A DNA stretch of 56,002 nucleotides, from contig CAKZHE010000061.1 of NCBI GenBank assembly GCA_936920195.1, forward strand, positions 1 through 56,002, in the 5' to 3' direction. Positions 54,901-56,002 of this stretch are shown here, piece by piece. This DNA is from an uncultured cyanobacterium (lineage in GTDB: Bacteria; Cyanobacteriota; Cyanobacteriia; Cyanobacteriales; FACHB-T130). The stretch's first letter is position 1, and the number at the start of each line of letters is the position of its first letter. Under the pieces are notes generated by a model that ran no database searches, was not told the origin of the DNA, and saw only the letters and a list, made by a program, of their open reading frames with translations. A program made the position numbers and the translations under genes.

Positions 54901-55968
54901 CGCATCCATCGAGCCTTGCGAATGCCCTTTGACCTCAACGGTAATGAAGTTTTTGTCACCGCCAGCATTGGGATTGCCCTCTGTCCAGATGAATCCACCC
55001 ATCCCACCCATCCAGAAGACCTCTTACGCAACGCTGACATTGCCCTCTATCGAGCTAAAGCCCTCGGTAAAGCCCGCTATGAAGTTTTTGATACTGAAAT
55101 GCACAAACGCGCCGTGGAGCGGATGCGGCTCGAAAACGAATTGCGTCGCGCCATCGAAGCCACGCCCAAGGTTGCCAAGATTGCTGCCAAAATTGGTTAT
55201 GGCGACGTGCCATTACCGCACTTGCTAGTTTACTATCAACCAATTGTCAGACTCTCTGATGGTCAAATTGCTGGATTTGAAGCCCTCGTTCGCTTATCGC
55301 ACCCAGAACGGGGCTTAATTCCCCCTTCTGACTTTATTCCCATTGCCGAAGAAACGGGATTAATTGTAACTTTGGGAGCCTGGGTATTGCATGAAGCCTG
55401 CCGTCAAACTCGCCTTTGGCAGCAGCTATTACCCGAACTAACCATTAGCGTCAATCTTTCCGTTAAGCAATTTTCGCAACCAGATTATGTCGCCCAAATC
55501 GAGCAAACTTTATTGGAAACGGGATTGGAACCGCGCCATCTCAAGTTAGAAATTACTGAAAGCGTATTAATGGAAAATGCCTCGGCTACAGCGGAAATTT
55601 TGCGGCAATTAAGAGCATTGAAAATTCAGTTGAGTATTGACGATTTTGGCACAGGCTATTCTTCCTTAAGTTATTTACACCGTTTTCCCATTAATACCCT
55701 CAAGATTGATCGTTCCTTTGTCAGTTGTATCGGACAAGAGGGCGAAACCTCAGAAATTGTCCAAACCATCATCACCCTCGCCCATCACCTCAATATGGAT
55801 GTGATTGCCGAAGGGATAGAAACGGCGGAACAACTAGCTTTACTACAATCTTTGCAATGCGAACAAGGACAAGGATACTTTTTATCAAAACCCCTGGATT
55901 ATTTAGCCGCAGAGCAGTTAATTTTAAGTCAACTGCCCCACCCACAAGGGGATGGGGCTTGTAACTAG
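51946..55968 (+). CDS. GAF/PAS/LOV sensor with GGDEF and EAL domains
   Basis: A 1340-residue cytosolic cyclic-di-GMP enzyme. Domains in order: GAF (about 32-170), PAS (188-298), LOV (about 310-446), PAS/PAC (458-578), GAF (590-740), PAS/PAC (752-872), GGDEF (875-1050), EAL (1090-1335). The LOV domain has GRNCRFLQ with the photoactive Cys359, flavin-contact Asn391 and Asn401, and Gln442, with an insert of about 25 residues at 410-435. GGDEF (963-967) is intact, the I-site Arg is missing (HSGD). EAL has [17 protein letters not shown] and AEGIET, so a diesterase is likely. The start is ATG at 51946. Confidence 0.94.
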   Translation: MIKPNPYPHQAVPLNAKPQSHLPEPRSVKPLNGIVREAAHLCQAPIALLWLSDGSDCANIGLHCLQSLVGWEIAKFPNHSNFCTQTLQLLDWLVVPDTHQDERFASDLLVVREPQIRFYAGLPFKIGIEKTVAILGVMDIVPRLNLTWAQRHGLQILVNQIVAQLKLHLLLNQTGCRSSKSPQAENQLDIFLALSLDMLCVAGFDGYFKLVNPMWKKILGHSDQELQSRPFIEFVHPEDRAATLAVVEQLAKGNPVIAFENRYCCQDGSYRWLSWNSTPLVQTQLIYATAQDITDSKVAQKILQEITAENQKLSQVLNSASEGIIITDPNQKDNPIIYCNPAFTKISGYKLEEVLGRNCRFLQGDKTDPQAIAQIRQAIAQKQEIKIILLNYRKDGQPFWNELKISPVFGSSSLHSESSTNSQLVETQNSPSPQLLYFIGIQTDITESKRVEEALRQSEQRWRFLAESIPQQVWTAKPDGLVNYVNQRVLDYFGRPPEQILGMKWQSLIHPEDLPNCLQIWRHSLTTGEPYEVEFRLKKKDSTYRWHIGRALAWRDSQGQIGAWFGTNTDIDDRQQAERNLRSHANQQAVVAELGQLALAGKDLMVLIDRAVELVVQTLEIKYCYILELLPGDNAFLLRAGTGWQDGLVGYAIIGAQENSHAGYTLLVQEPVIVEDLRIETRFSGPPLLHNHRAVSGISAIIPGQDKPFGVLGVYSTQKRQFTEDDIHFLQAVANVLATVRERQRTEEALRESQERYAIAVRGSNEGLWDWDLRANEVFFSPRWKAILGCTDGEIGDTPEEWFERVHPDDQEQLRAEIAAHLEGLIPHAISEHRIRHRDGTYRWVLCRGLAVRDAKGNAYRLAGSQTDITDRKLAEEQLIYDALHDALTHLPNRNLFMDRLGQAIARRLRHPSYQLAVLFLDLDRFKVVNDSLGHLLGDQLLVAIARRLEASLHSGDTVARLGGDEFVILLEDIQGLSDAASIGDRIHRALRMPFDLNGNEVFVTASIGIALCPDESTHPTHPEDLLRNADIALYRAKALGKARYEVFDTEMHKRAVERMRLENELRRAIEATPKVAKIAAKIGYGDVPLPHLLVYYQPIVRLSDGQIAGFEALVRLSHPERGLIPPSDFIPIAEETGLIVTLGAWVLHEACRQTRLWQQLLPELTISVNLSVKQFSQPDYVAQIEQTLLETGLEPRHLKLEITESVLMENASATAEILRQLRALKIQLSIDDFGTGYSSLSYLHRFPINTLKIDRSFVSCIGQEGETSEIVQTIITLAHHLNMDVIAEGIETAEQLALLQSLQCEQGQGYFLSKPLDYLAAEQLILSQLPHPQGDGACN

Positions 55969-56002
55969 GAAACAGAATTTCCTGAAACATCCGGGGTATT
56001 GA
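55969..56002. other. Short 3' flank of the last gene
   Basis: Thirty-four bases after the stop with nothing identifiable. Confidence 0.5.

Overview
The window looks like chromosomal DNA of a filamentous, oscillatorian-type cyanobacterium. Evidence: the HIP1 palindrome GCGATCGC is scattered everywhere, heptameric GGGAAYA repeats and many small palindromic repeats fill the gaps, and there are cyanobacterium-typical genes: Psb28, the ribosomal protein PSRP-3/Ycf65, a kinase with a GUN4 domain, DUF3155, a lumenal-type C-terminal processing protease, and argH/lepB/cax homologues of cyanobacterial style. No gene is cut at either edge. The species cannot be named from the sequence alone.

Layout. 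0.5-10 kb: DUF3155 protein; a dus / GUN4-kinase pair; a two-gene RND efflux operon (adaptor then pump); a C-terminal remnant of an IscB-type nuclease beside a small antitoxin-like gene; a DUF445 membrane protein. 10-17.5 kb: a nested palindromic element, a RibD-C/DHFR-like reductase, a zinc alcohol dehydrogenase, an intact TnpB element with hairpins at both ends, argH, a secreted trypsin-like protease, a branched-chain amino acid permease, then tRNA-Thr(CGU). 17.8-26 kb: an SLH lipoprotein, an exosortase-sorted surface protein, signal peptidase I, a repeat-rich gap, an EF-hand protein and a GH57/DUF3536 enzyme. 26-32 kb: cax, an Rpn/PD-(D/E)XK nuclease-like gene, wrecked MntA-HepT toxin-antitoxin modules (one antitoxin split by a 91-bp MITE with target duplication) and, directly after, an intact two-gene Septu-like (AAA ATPase + HNH) defence operon. 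32-44 kb: signalling genes (GAF-FHA, patatin, YbjN, kinase-WD40, a large kinase/STAND-ATPase protein lacking its catalytic Asp), PSRP-3, a HAD phosphatase, TPR protein and a His-rich COG0523 GTPase. 44-56 kb: nested repeats, a tandem pair of ATP-grasp paralogues of which one has lost its catalytic residues, psb28, moaB, ctp, a second Rpn-like gene, a TPR protein and a large GAF/PAS/LOV/GGDEF/EAL protein.

The most interesting themes are: (1) the small defence island at 28.9-31.6 kb with decayed and live modules side by side; (2) RNA-guided nuclease ancestry, with one intact TnpB, an IscB tail, and several solo TnpB right-end remnants, two loci of which carry an outward-facing pair next to house-keeping genes; (3) pseudo-enzymes paired with signalling or ligase folds; (4) a LOV blue-light domain wired to both GGDEF and EAL; (5) several families of nested non-autonomous elements. 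Strong Shine-Dalgarno sequences placed before TTG starts recur in the window.
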